Source: Dethiosulfatibacter aminovorans DSM 17477 (GTDB taxonomy: Bacteria; Bacillota; Clostridia; Tissierellales; Dethiosulfatibacteraceae). Taken from it: a stretch of DNA of 64,000 bases. Shown one piece after another: positions 54,837 to 63,440 of this stretch. How positions within the stretch are numbered: the stretch's first letter is position 1; each line of letters begins with the position of its first letter. Position numbers and translations under genes: made by a program. The notes beneath the pieces are model-generated. The model saw only the letters and a program-made list of their open reading frames with translations. It ran no database searches and was not told the DNA's origin. The stretch is taken from positions 1 to 64,000 of the forward strand of contig NZ_FQZL01000007.1 of NCBI RefSeq assembly GCF_900142005.1. Direction: 5' to 3'.

Positions 54837-55451
54837 CTATTTATTTTTTTCTCCACCGGTTCTATCGTTCATATACAAGCCTTTTCTACCGACTACTGTC
54901 TCTATGGTCTTGAGAATTATTTCAATATCCAGTTTCATTGAAATATTGTCTAAATAATACAAATCGCTGGTTTCCCGTTCCTTTATAGATATGCTGTTTC
55001 TATAATAAGCCTGCGCATATCCCGTAATTCCCGGCCTTATAGAGAATTTTCTGAAATAATCGTCGGAATATGATTCTCTTTTGTCGTCAATACTGGGTCT
55101 TGGTCCTATCATGCTCATATCTCCCTTTAGTATATTGATTATTTGAGGGATTTCATCAATGCTCAGCGACCGCAGGATTCTCCCTGTACTGGTTACTCTG
55201 CTGTCGAATCTTGAACTGAATGCACCTCCGTCTTCATTGCGTATATCCGGTGCATCGACTATCATTGACCTGAATTTATACATATTGAATTTTTCAAAGT
55301 CCTTTCCAAGTCTTTCCCCGCAGTAGAAAACCGGTCCTCCATCCTCCAGCTTTATTGCAATTGCTACCGGTATACAGATGATCGCAAAAACCGGCAAAAG
55401 CAACAAGCTTACAAAAATATCCAATAATCGTTTTATATAATCCTTGTACAT
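54837..55451 (-). CDS. PglC-like undecaprenyl-phosphate sugar phosphotransferase
   Basis: Monotopic phosphoglycosyl transferase (204 residues). A single N-terminal membrane segment (LLDIFVSLLLLPVFAIICIPVAI) is followed by the catalytic YKFRSMIVDAPDIR region, SLDEIPQ-like SIDEIPQIINILKGDMSMIGPRP, and RPGITGYAQ. The short form lacks the multi-span N-terminus of WbaP and matches PglC. It puts the first sugar phosphate on the lipid carrier. Start at ATG 55451 with AGGAG upstream. Confidence 0.92.
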   Translation of the reverse strand: MYKDYIKRLLDIFVSLLLLPVFAIICIPVAIAIKLEDGGPVFYCGERLGKDFEKFNMYKFRSMIVDAPDIRNEDGGAFSSRFDSRVTSTGRILRSLSIDEIPQIINILKGDMSMIGPRPSIDDKRESYSDDYFRKFSIRPGITGYAQAYYRNSISIKERETSDLYYLDNISMKLDIEIILKTIETVVGRKGLYMNDRTGGEKNK

Positions 55452-55474
55452 TTTGCATCTCCTCTTATAGGCCC

Positions 55475-56632
55475 TCACCTAAAGGAATATTCCCTACCAG
55501 CTTGCTGTTTCTGCAGACCAGGCACATTTTGGGATTTTATGTAATACCCTACTTTGTCATACTTGCCGTTGACAGGTCGAATTTCATCTCCTGACTCATA
55601 GTAAAAGTAGTATTCCAATCCATCCTTTGGAACAACAAACCTGTCCCTGTCCATGATTGTATTTGGTTTCTGGCAGAAAAATTCCAGCTCGTGACCAAAA
55701 CAGATTTCTTTCCTCTTATCCAACTCACCCGTGTCACCATTGAGTAAATGTTCAAAAGTCAGTTTCAATATATTTATCCCCGTATGGTATGTTAAAAGCT
55801 TCCACATGTGGCAACCGTCCAACCGTGGGGTGACTTCAATGATATAAGGCCTTCCGTTTTCCATTTTCACCTGGAAATATGCAGGTCCATTCATGATACC
55901 AATGCGGTGACAAGCCTCCAATACCATTTTTTCCAATACTTTCAACTTTTCCCTATCCATTGTTTTTGAAGGAACTACGTGCTTGTTGACAAGCCCAAGA
56001 TATTGAGGCCATGTTTCCCTGTCAGAGACAAACATGAAGCTCAATTTGCCATCAATCATGTAAAGATTCACAGATATTTCCGGTCCTTCAACATATTTCT
56101 CCACTATTACCTTGCCCGAGCGTGAGTGTTCTTTTACGGTTTGAAAATTTTCACGATACTCTTCAATGGAATTTACGAGATATATTCCCCTCTGACCCTG
56201 TGAATCAGTAGGTTTCATTATAAATGGCATTTTCAAATCAGGCCGGATCTTTTCATCCTCAAAAACCTGAAAGGGAATATTCCCTTCAAAACTCCTTCCC
56301 AGCGCTTGTCTCATCCTCTCTTTGTTGTTGCATATTGTTGCCGTTTTTGAAGATACGAAATAGGGCAGCAACAGTTTCTCGCTTATCTTGCTGGCTATTG
56401 GCATAGCCAAATCCGAACCCACTGAATAGACTGCATCTATATCGTATTTGCCAATATGTTCCATCACCTTTTCAATATCAAGTATATCTATGATATGAAA
56501 ATGATCGGCTGCATCCGCTCCCGGTCCATCCTTGGCCATGGCACAGGCAAATGTTTCAAAACCCAGCTCCTTCAATACAAGTATGGCATCCATTTGAACC
56601 GGTGCGACTCCCAATATTAAAACTTTTTTCAT
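55475..56632 (-). CDS. ATP-grasp ligase
   Basis: Carboxylate-amine/thiol ligase of the ATP-grasp superfamily (385 residues). The N-terminal domain starts KKVLILGVAPVQMDAILVLKELG. The ATP-grasp part has FIMKPTDSQGQRGIYLV, VIVEKYVEGPEISVNLYMIDG and the metal site PYIIEVTPRLDGCHMW. In this operon it may attach an amino acid or other acid to the amino sugar made by the neighbouring aminotransferase. Substrates are inferred only. An ATG 9 bases upstream is an alternative start. Confidence 0.85.
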   Translation of the reverse strand: MKKVLILGVAPVQMDAILVLKELGFETFACAMAKDGPGADAADHFHIIDILDIEKVMEHIGKYDIDAVYSVGSDLAMPIASKISEKLLLPYFVSSKTATICNNKERMRQALGRSFEGNIPFQVFEDEKIRPDLKMPFIMKPTDSQGQRGIYLVNSIEEYRENFQTVKEHSRSGKVIVEKYVEGPEISVNLYMIDGKLSFMFVSDRETWPQYLGLVNKHVVPSKTMDREKLKVLEKMVLEACHRIGIMNGPAYFQVKMENGRPYIIEVTPRLDGCHMWKLLTYHTGINILKLTFEHLLNGDTGELDKRKEICFGHELEFFCQKPNTIMDRDRFVVPKDGLEYYFYYESGDEIRPVNGKYDKVGYYIKSQNVPGLQKQQAGREYSFR

Positions 56633-56662
56633 ATTTTTCATCCCTTTCCGATAATTTACAGA

Positions 56663-57901
56663 TTAATTAATGCCTGTCAGCCTTTCCAGAATCTTCTTCA
56701 AACACTGAATCACATATACCGCATCATCGTCACTAAGGTGTGTATGTAGAGGAAGTGATATCTCATTCTTGTACATGTTGAATGCATTGGGGTAATCCCT
56801 TATGTCAAATCCCAGGTTTCTGTAGGCCGTGAACATGGGTAGGGGCTTGTAGTGGACATTGCATATTATGTCGTCTTCAGCCATTTCTTTAATGATTTCA
56901 TTTCTTTCCCCTTCACCGATTCCGGGTATCCTCAAGAGATAAAGATGTCCGGTCGAAGCATAGTCATCTCCGAAATGCTTAAAACTTTGCACTATAAGAG
57001 GTTTAAGCATTTCATCATATATTCCAATGATTTGTCTGCGCCTTTCCAGGAATCCATCATACCTGCGTAACTGCACAAGACCCAGGCTGGCAAGGATATC
57101 AGTCATATTGCACTTATATCCGATGTTGATAATGTCATATTCCCATGTACCTTTTTGGTTCTTGGCAAGTGCATCCTTGGACTGGCCATGGAGGCTGTAG
57201 AGCATAAACTTCCTGTAAAGCTCTTCATCATCAAGCCCCAGATCATTTCTCCAAACAACAGCCCCACCTTCTGCAGTTGTAAGGTTCTTGACTGCATGAA
57301 AAGAGAAGCAGGTAAAGTCGGCAATCTGGCCACTTACCAGTCCCTTTCTCCTTGCTCCAAATCCGTGAGCTGAGTCGGTCAATACAATGACCCTATTGAA
57401 TAATCCTTGTATTTCATTATTAGGCTTGAACAAATCCTTCTTACTTTCTACAACTTGGTAAATTGCATCATGATCACATATTCTCCCCGCCAAATCCACG
57501 GCTATTACAGCCTTGGTTTTTTCTGTAATTGAATCGGCCAACTGTGAATAATCCATTTCAAAGGAATCAGGCGCGGTATCCACCAAAACGATTTTTGCCC
57601 CCACGTGGTCTATTACCGCTGCAGAAGCCGTATATGTATATGCAGAAGTTATGACCTCATCTCCTGGGCCTATGCCTAATATCCGTAGTGTCAGCTCCAT
57701 GGCGGCCGTGGCGGAATTAAGACATACGGCTTTGCTTACTCCAATGTATTCGGCTATTTTCCTTTCGAATTCCTTTGTTTTCGGTCCTGTAGTTATCCAC
57801 CCTGATTTAAGAACATTTTCAACTTCATCAATTTCCTCCCGGGATATATCCGGAGGAGAAAAAGATATGTGTTTCCTACCTAAAACAATCACAAATTTCA
57901 T
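56663..57901 (-). CDS. DegT/DnrJ/EryC1 sugar aminotransferase (PglE-like)
   Basis: PLP-dependent aminotransferase (412 residues) acting on a nucleotide-linked keto sugar. It has SPPDISREEIDEVENVLKSGWITTGPKTKEFE, SATAAMELTLRILGIGPGDEVI, the PLP-Asp/His region VLTDSAHGFGAR, and the Schiff-base Lys in SFHAVKNLTTAEGGAV. Next to a FlaA1/PglF-type dehydratase it would make a 4-amino-4,6-dideoxy sugar. GTG 57892 has a better-spaced GGAG and is an alternative start. Confidence 0.92.
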   Translation of the reverse strand: MKFVIVLGRKHISFSPPDISREEIDEVENVLKSGWITTGPKTKEFERKIAEYIGVSKAVCLNSATAAMELTLRILGIGPGDEVITSAYTYTASAAVIDHVGAKIVLVDTAPDSFEMDYSQLADSITEKTKAVIAVDLAGRICDHDAIYQVVESKKDLFKPNNEIQGLFNRVIVLTDSAHGFGARRKGLVSGQIADFTCFSFHAVKNLTTAEGGAVVWRNDLGLDDEELYRKFMLYSLHGQSKDALAKNQKGTWEYDIINIGYKCNMTDILASLGLVQLRRYDGFLERRRQIIGIYDEMLKPLIVQSFKHFGDDYASTGHLYLLRIPGIGEGERNEIIKEMAEDDIICNVHYKPLPMFTAYRNLGFDIRDYPNAFNMYKNEISLPLHTHLSDDDAVYVIQCLKKILERLTGIN

Positions 57902-57920
57902 CTCCAATTTGAACTCTGGT

Positions 57921-59828
57921 TCATCTCTTTTTCAATATGTCCCTGCTCCCATTTTTGAATTCCACTACTTTTCTTTCTACTCCCATACTCTCAGGATTAT
58001 ATTCGGGAACCAGTACTTGCAGTACTTTTTTGAGACTCTCAACATTTTGGCTATCTATACTGTCCTTCAGTTTGTCGAGCTGGTGGGTGAGGTAGTTCAT
58101 TTCCACCAAGCATGGTTTCCCTATGTATATCTTATCGTGCAATGTCTGATTTATTCCTTCTTCATTCAAGAGGAGTTCCTCGAAAATCTTTTCACCAGGT
58201 CTAAGTCCTGTTATTTCAATATTTATGTCTTCGTAGGGTATGAATCCTGAAAGCTTTATAAGATCCTCTGCAAGGGTAAGTATCTTTACAGGTTCACCCA
58301 TATCCAGAATGAATATCTCTCCTCCTTTCGCCATCGCTCCCGCCTGGAGCACCAGCAGGGATGCTTCCGGTATTGTCATGAAGTACCTGATTATCTCGGA
58401 ATGAGTCACCGTTACAGGCCCGCCTTTCTCAATCTGCTTCTTGAACAGGGGTATTACACTTCCGTTGCTTCCAAGTACGTTGCCGAAACGCACTGCGGCA
58501 AATTCCGTATCACTCCCGGCATCGTATGTCCTGATGATCAGCTCGCATATCCTCTTGGTCGCACCCATGATATTTGTCGGGTTCACAGCCTTGTCAGTTG
58601 AAATCTGAACGAATTTTTCTACCTTGTATTTGTCTGCTATCCTGACAAGGTTAAGTGTCCCGAATATATTATTCTTGATAGCCTCATGGGGATTATCTTC
58701 CATCATGGGTACATGTTTATGGGCAGCCGCATGGAAAACGATTTCAGGTCTATAGGCCTTGAAAAGGTAATTCAGTCTGTCCTCATCCCTGATTGAACCC
58801 ATCTTGGCAACAAAATCCAGTGTAGTTTTTTCCTTGTTGTACTGCCAGTCAAGTTCATGTTGCACATCATAAAGTCCATTTTCATTTATGTCAACAAGGA
58901 TAAGCTTGGCCGGTTTGTTTTTCGCTATCTGTTTTGCAAGCTCAAATCCTATGGAACCGCATCCTCCAGTAATCATAACTCTTTTGTTTCTGATGAATTC
59001 TTTTATATCTTCGGTATTGAGACTTATCTCTTCTCTTCCCAACAAATCCTCAATCTGTACCTCCCTGATATTTGAAATATTAACCTTTCCATTTATTATT
59101 TCATATACCCCCGGTAGTATCAAAAGCTTGCATTTCGTCTTTTTGCATTCCTCTATTATATTCTTTATTTCCCTCCTTGAAACAGAAGGCATGGCTATGA
59201 TTATCTCGTCTATCTCCTTGCATTCCGCTATGCGTTCAATGTCGTATCTGTTTCCCGCAACCGGTATGTTGTTTACAGTTTTTCCCTTCTTCATGGGGTC
59301 ATCATCAATAATTACTACGGGCTCTCCCAGTTCATAGCTTCTGCTCCTTAGCTCTCTGATGGTCATAGTACCCGCAACTCCTCCTCCTATTATCATTATC
59401 CGCTTTTTCTTTTTCTTTCTGCGGGTATGTCCATAGGTCTTGTATCTACTATAAATCCTATAAGACAACCTTGTACCACCCAAGAAAGCCATATCAAATA
59501 CAGTAATGAGCAGGAATACACTCCTTGGAATGTTTATCCCAATGAAAAAGGCAAGAACCAGGAAGGCGGCGTTTGCAAAAACTACCCCCTTCACTATATT
59601 TATAAGCTCATCAATGGATGCATATGCCCAAAGGCACTTGTAGAGTTTGAAAAAGTATAGAATTATGAGTTTTATGAATATTATGCCGACTATCAGATTT
59701 CTCAGGATCTCCACGTATAAAGCGGGGACCTCTCCTCCGAATCTCAGCATGAAGGACGCATATATGGAAATCATCATAAGGACTATATCCTCCACGATGA
59801 GAGAAACTGTTGCCAATCCTCTTTTCAT
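57921..59828 (-). CDS. PglF/CapD-type UDP-sugar 4,6-dehydratase
   Basis: Membrane-anchored nucleotide-sugar dehydratase (635 residues). Four N-terminal membrane helices come first, then a CoA-binding-like domain (RIMIIGGGVAGTMTIREL). The catalytic SDR domain has MITGGCGSIGFELAKQIAKN, HAAAHKHVPMMEDNPHEA, QISTDKAVNPTNIMGATKR (Met in place of the usual Tyr, as in PglF/FlaA1-type dehydratases) and RFGNVLGSNGSVIPLF. It likely converts UDP-GlcNAc to the 4-keto-6-deoxy sugar. First gene of the glycan operon, ATG 59828 after AAGGAG. Confidence 0.93.
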   Translation of the reverse strand: MKRGLATVSLIVEDIVLMMISIYASFMLRFGGEVPALYVEILRNLIVGIIFIKLIILYFFKLYKCLWAYASIDELINIVKGVVFANAAFLVLAFFIGINIPRSVFLLITVFDMAFLGGTRLSYRIYSRYKTYGHTRRKKKKKRIMIIGGGVAGTMTIRELRSRSYELGEPVVIIDDDPMKKGKTVNNIPVAGNRYDIERIAECKEIDEIIIAMPSVSRREIKNIIEECKKTKCKLLILPGVYEIINGKVNISNIREVQIEDLLGREEISLNTEDIKEFIRNKRVMITGGCGSIGFELAKQIAKNKPAKLILVDINENGLYDVQHELDWQYNKEKTTLDFVAKMGSIRDEDRLNYLFKAYRPEIVFHAAAHKHVPMMEDNPHEAIKNNIFGTLNLVRIADKYKVEKFVQISTDKAVNPTNIMGATKRICELIIRTYDAGSDTEFAAVRFGNVLGSNGSVIPLFKKQIEKGGPVTVTHSEIIRYFMTIPEASLLVLQAGAMAKGGEIFILDMGEPVKILTLAEDLIKLSGFIPYEDINIEITGLRPGEKIFEELLLNEEGINQTLHDKIYIGKPCLVEMNYLTHQLDKLKDSIDSQNVESLKKVLQVLVPEYNPESMGVERKVVEFKNGSRDILKKR

Positions 59829-60347
59829 ACCATTCTCCTTATATGGTAATTTATACAATCGCTGGTGAAATAGTTTGAATGGACAATATACTCGTAGGTA
59901 TTTTCTGTACTACAATTAGGGTATTATAGCAAGTTTTTTGAATGGTTTTATTGAGCAGGGGTTTTTACCGTAGGTTTAATTAAGTAGGTTTTATAAGTGG
60001 GTTTTCATATGTTTAGTCTAAAAAACTTTTTAAAAATGAAGGTATATATAAATTATATACCCACATTTTTATATTGTAAAGAGAACGTTAGTTTGACTAA
60101 TCAGGCTTGAAAACAAACTAGTATTCGCAAGTTGAATCATCGTTTATCCATACAATCAAACTCTATTCTTCTTCCTCTTAAACATACAGCATTTTCAATA
60201 GTTGCACCAGATTCAAAAGTTTTCCCTGATATCCTCATGGATTAACTAAACAAGAAGAATCTAATTTGATATAATAAGGTAAGAAAAAATATTTCAAAAA
60301 TAAAATCATGACTAACCTATACCGACACATTAATATGAGGATAAATC
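59829..60347. promoter_or_regulatory. Divergent spacer with promoters for the glycan operon and the VanZ-like gene
   Basis: On the minus strand, TTGCTATAAT (box 59928-59923) is an extended -10 promoter for the glycan operon. On the plus strand, TTGATATAAT (box 60270-60275) is an extended -10 for the VanZ-like gene. Between them, 60032-60070 forms a long AT-rich hairpin (AAAAATG and GGTATATA pairing with TATATACC and CATTTTT). Nothing else recognisable. Confidence 0.5.
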
Positions 60348-60824
60348 ATGAAAAGAAAAAAAGTCAAAAAAACAAGAAATACAGCTTTGTGGACCACTGT
60401 CATCTTGTGGATGATGTTGATATATTTTTTATCATCACAGGTTGCATTGGATTCATATGAATTAAGCAATAGAATTAATAACATAATATTCAGGTTGATT
60501 GAAAAAATTGCCCTCCCAAGTGATTTTGATATTATATACTTCAGTAACTTCATCAGAAAAACCGGACATTTCCTTATGTATTTCATACTTGGAATCCTCG
60601 TATTATCATTGCTGAGGGGTAAACTGTCCCGTTCAAAAAGACTTGGGGCAGCAATGTTGATCTGCATTATATTCGCTTTGACAGATGAATTTCACCAAAT
60701 GTTTGTCCCCGGAAGAACTCCTTTGGTCAGTGATATCTTAATTGACATTCTGGGATCCTTCTTCGGCATACTGGTAAAGCTTGTCCTGGAAACATCAGTT
60801 TTCAAGAAATTCAATGATAATTGA
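60348..60824 (+). CDS. VanZ-like membrane protein
   Basis: Small membrane protein (158 residues, about four membrane segments) of the VanZ family. Conserved signatures are FIRKTGHFLMYFILG and DEFHQMFVPGRTPLVSDILIDILGSFFG. VanZ gives low-level teicoplanin resistance in one setting, but most family members have no known role and are probably linked to the cell envelope. The ATG has GAGG upstream. It is monocistronic. Confidence 0.87.
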   Translation: MKRKKVKKTRNTALWTTVILWMMLIYFLSSQVALDSYELSNRINNIIFRLIEKIALPSDFDIIYFSNFIRKTGHFLMYFILGILVLSLLRGKLSRSKRLGAAMLICIIFALTDEFHQMFVPGRTPLVSDILIDILGSFFGILVKLVLETSVFKKFNDN

Positions 60825-60855
60825 ATTTGAAAGCCGAATTTAAAGGAACTCTAAT

Positions 60856-60970
60856 GTTAGAAAACACAGTATAAATACTCCCTACTCCGTCGATACGATA
60901 ATTCATTATTTATAAGGAAAATTATCGCATCTCCAAGTCGAGACCTCGCATTCATACAGTGTTTTCTTAG
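60856..60970 (+). repeat. Structured intergenic repeat, copy 5 (short form)
   Basis: A 115-base element. The closing stem TTAGAAAACACAGTATAAAT pairs with ATTCATACAGTGTTTTCTTA (few mismatches). Core motifs are TCCCTACTCCGTCG and CTCCAAGTCGAGACCTCGC. The apical hairpin ACGATAATT/AATTATCG has the loop CATTATTTATAAGGAA. It lies between the convergent VanZ-like and ferritin-like genes. Confidence 0.72.
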
Positions 60971-60984
60971 AAATGCCAAAAATC

Positions 60985-61031
60985 AAAAAAAGATATCAGC
61001 TCTCTTTTTGAGGTTCGCTGATATCTTTTTT
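60985..61031. terminator. Bidirectional terminator between VanZ-like and ferritin-like genes
   Basis: AAAAAAGATATCAGC/GCTGATATCTTTTTT, a perfect 15-bp stem with A and T runs that serves both directions. Confidence 0.85.
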
Positions 61032-61040
61032 CATATCTTC

Positions 61041-61559
61041 TTACACTTCAAGCCTTATTTTTCTTATGTCATCCTTGAGTCTCTGGATATCGGCTATGAA
61101 TGCTTCAATATCCTCTTCGTGCTCAAGCTCGTCATTGAGTATCTGTGTTGCCATCTGATGTGTAGCATGGTCCCTGCCGTTGGTTATTTCTGCAATTTCA
61201 TTGTATCTGGCTATGGCACATCTTTCCCCTTCCAGGTTTTGATTGAGTATTACTTCTACGTATGGGTCCAAGGGTTCCTCGTAACTGCATCCTGCCTTCT
61301 CCATCCATTTCTGGGGATGCGTGATTGGAGTTCCTCCAAGCTGGATTATCCTGTCGGCAACCAGCACTGCATGGCCAAGCTCCTCGTTTGCATGAATTAG
61401 AAGTTCAGCTTCCACCTCGTTGCGCATGGGACCTTCCATTAGTCTTGCCCCAATCCAGTACTGATAGTAGGCAAGCCACTCCTCTGCAAGAGCCATGTTA
61501 AGCTTCTCAATAAGCATTTCAACATCAAGATCGATAATTTCTATCGCCTTTCTACCCAT
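61041..61559 (-). CDS. Dps-like ferritin (thioferritin/DPSL-type)
   Basis: Four-helix ferritin-like protein (172 residues) expected to oxidise and store iron using peroxide. Di-iron ligands lie in ALAEEWLAYYQY, IHANEELGHA, LEGERCAIARY and DELEHEEDI. Two cysteines (KAGCSYEEP and GERCAIA) sit where archaeal and anaerobe Dps-like (DPSL) proteins have their thioferritin cysteine pair. ATG 61559 follows AAAGGAG. A likely stress-protection protein of an anaerobe; ordinary bacterioferritin is the alternative. Confidence 0.8.
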   Translation of the reverse strand: MGRKAIEIIDLDVEMLIEKLNMALAEEWLAYYQYWIGARLMEGPMRNEVEAELLIHANEELGHAVLVADRIIQLGGTPITHPQKWMEKAGCSYEEPLDPYVEVILNQNLEGERCAIARYNEIAEITNGRDHATHQMATQILNDELEHEEDIEAFIADIQRLKDDIRKIRLEV

Positions 61560-61640
61560 AAAAACACTCCTTTCAAAATTTATCAAACTTTTGAACCAGT
61601 CGTTTCCATGCCGTCATTGCAGTAATATAGTCCTATTTCC

Positions 61641-61669
61641 ATTATACACCTGTTGTTATATCAATTCAA
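61641..61669 (-). promoter_or_regulatory. Promoter of the ferritin-like gene
   Basis: Minus strand TTGAAT, 17 bases, TATAAT, about 80 bases before the start codon. Confidence 0.75.
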
Positions 61670-61735
61670 TCGGAACAGCGCCGACCCTAAGTATGCAATA
61701 AATTGTAATTTTTTTTGCAATAATGAAATGAAACT

Positions 61736-61764
61736 TTGCTTATTCCACTTCCGTCTAATATAAT
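61736..61764 (+). promoter_or_regulatory. Promoter of the processing protease gene
   Basis: TTGCTT, 17 bases, TATAAT, about 77 bases before the start codon. Confidence 0.75.
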
Positions 61765-61841
61765 ATTGTACGGAGATATTTTTTTGATTAGAACAAAATG
61801 GCACGGAATATCCCCAAATATAAATATAAAAGGCGGTATAT

Positions 61842-63242
61842 ATGAAAAACAAACTGATAGCTTTAGTACTTATATTTTCCATGATGTTTTCAACTTTGGC
61901 TTTTGCAACGGAATCCATAGATGGAGTTGAAATGACGGAAGAAGAACTTTTCAGCGATGATGTTGAATTCATGAAGTTGGTTGCTGAATTCGTAAAGGAA
62001 AACTATCTTTACGACGTATCCTACGAAGATATCCTTGAAGGACTCTACAAGGGCATGTTTGAAAATCTGGATGATTACAGCGTATTCTTCACTGCAGAAG
62101 AATACAAGGAGTTCACAACAGACATGTCTGGAGAATTCACCGGTGTGGGTATACAGATAATTAACGAAAACGACTTCATAAGAGTTGTGACCCCCCTCCA
62201 TGAGTCTCCGGCAGAAAAAGCCGGCCTAATGGCCAAGGATATAATCAGATATGTTGACGGTGTGGACATAAAGGGATACACCACAGACGAAGCAGCCAGC
62301 ATGATCAGAGGCCCTGTAGGCACAACTGTAATCCTGGGAATAGACAGGAACGGAGAAATAATCAACATACCCGTAGTCAGGGACAACATAGTAATAAGCT
62401 CAGTATTTTCCGAGATAATGGAAGACAATATTGGATACCTGAAAATCACGCAATTCAACTCCAACACCTTGGAACTCATAGCCGAACACATGGAATCTTT
62501 CATGGATGCAGGTGTTGAAAAGCTTGTAATAGACCTTAGGAACAATCCGGGTGGAAGCTTGAGCGAAGTACTGAACACTCTTGACCTTTTCGTTCCTGCA
62601 GGTCCCCTTGCATATGTAATAAAGGCAAACGGGGAAGAAACGGAGTACACCAGCAGCCTTCAGGTGCAAAATTTCGAGCTCGCCGTACTGGTAAATGAAG
62701 GAAGTGCAAGTGCATCTGAAATATTTGCAGGAGCAGTCCAGGACAGGGATGCAGGAACAATAATCGGAACTACAACCTTCGGAAAGGGAGTTGTACAGTC
62801 ACTTTATCCTCTTAAGGACGGCAGTGCAATGAAGCTTACCACTGCAGAATACCTGACAGCCGGAAGAAACCATGTTCACGGAGTAGGAATAACCCCTGAC
62901 ATAATCATTGAAAACAAAAAACCTCTTTCTGAAATGGATACATCGGATATCCCCGAGTTCGACAAGAAAAGAAAGCCCGATGTCGGAATTGTAGGACTTG
63001 ACGTACTGGCTTCCGAAAAGATTTTAAAAATTCTCGGCTATCCAGTCAGCGGTCCAGACGGCATCTTCGATGAGAACCTGAAGAAGCAGATAGCACAGTT
63101 CCAGTCCGACAAGGGACTCTATCCTTACGGAATACTGGACTTCACTACACAGGATACGCTTAAGACAACACTGGACAATTACTCGGTGGATACGAGTGTT
63201 GACCTGCAGCTTGAGAAGGCGCTGGAGGTTCTTGGACAGTAA
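61842..63242 (+). CDS. S41-family carboxy-terminal processing protease (CtpA/CtpB-like)
   Basis: Exported serine protease (466 residues). A signal peptide ends near the AFA site (about residue 22). A cap helix region, a PDZ domain (GEFTGVGIQIINENDFIRVV, SPAEKAGLMAKDIIRYVDG) and the S41 catalytic core follow. The core has NNPGGSLSEVL, the nucleophile Ser in NEGSASASEIFAGAVQD and the Lys in GTTTFGKGVVQSL. A peptidoglycan-binding domain forms the C-terminus (SGPDGIFDENLKKQIAQFQ). Monocistronic. Confidence 0.94.
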   Translation: MKNKLIALVLIFSMMFSTLAFATESIDGVEMTEEELFSDDVEFMKLVAEFVKENYLYDVSYEDILEGLYKGMFENLDDYSVFFTAEEYKEFTTDMSGEFTGVGIQIINENDFIRVVTPLHESPAEKAGLMAKDIIRYVDGVDIKGYTTDEAASMIRGPVGTTVILGIDRNGEIINIPVVRDNIVISSVFSEIMEDNIGYLKITQFNSNTLELIAEHMESFMDAGVEKLVIDLRNNPGGSLSEVLNTLDLFVPAGPLAYVIKANGEETEYTSSLQVQNFELAVLVNEGSASASEIFAGAVQDRDAGTIIGTTTFGKGVVQSLYPLKDGSAMKLTTAEYLTAGRNHVHGVGITPDIIIENKKPLSEMDTSDIPEFDKKRKPDVGIVGLDVLASEKILKILGYPVSGPDGIFDENLKKQIAQFQSDKGLYPYGILDFTTQDTLKTTLDNYSVDTSVDLQLEKALEVLGQ

Positions 63243-63243
63243 A

Positions 63244-63286
63244 AAAAAGCTCCCGAGCGGCTGTACATCGCAAAGGGGCTTTTTTC
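63244..63286 (+). terminator. Terminator of the processing protease gene
   Basis: AAAAAAGCTCC pairs with GGGGCTTTTTT (one G-U pair), followed by the T run that is part of the stem arm. Confidence 0.8.
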
Positions 63287-63293
63287 TAGCTTA

Positions 63294-63398
63294 AGAAAGT
63301 TGTGATAAGCATAACACCCCAAAACATTGGTGTTTTGCATGTAAGGATACTTTCTACGCAGTTTGCGCGGCAGAGCCGCTAAGTAGTTGGTTGTATTT
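63294..63398 (+). repeat. Truncated structured repeat, copy 6
   Basis: It matches the inserted domain of copy 2 in order: GAAAGT, GATA, a short stem around AAACATT (AACACC/GGTGTT instead of AAATTAA/TTAATTT), AAGG, CTTTC, a GC-rich hairpin, then GTAGTTG and TTGTAT. The 5' TCCCTRCTCC and 3' GACCTC cores are missing. Confidence 0.5.
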
Positions 63399-63440
63399 TT
63401 GTATTTTATGGATTATTTTGATTATCTTAGGTTCGTATTC

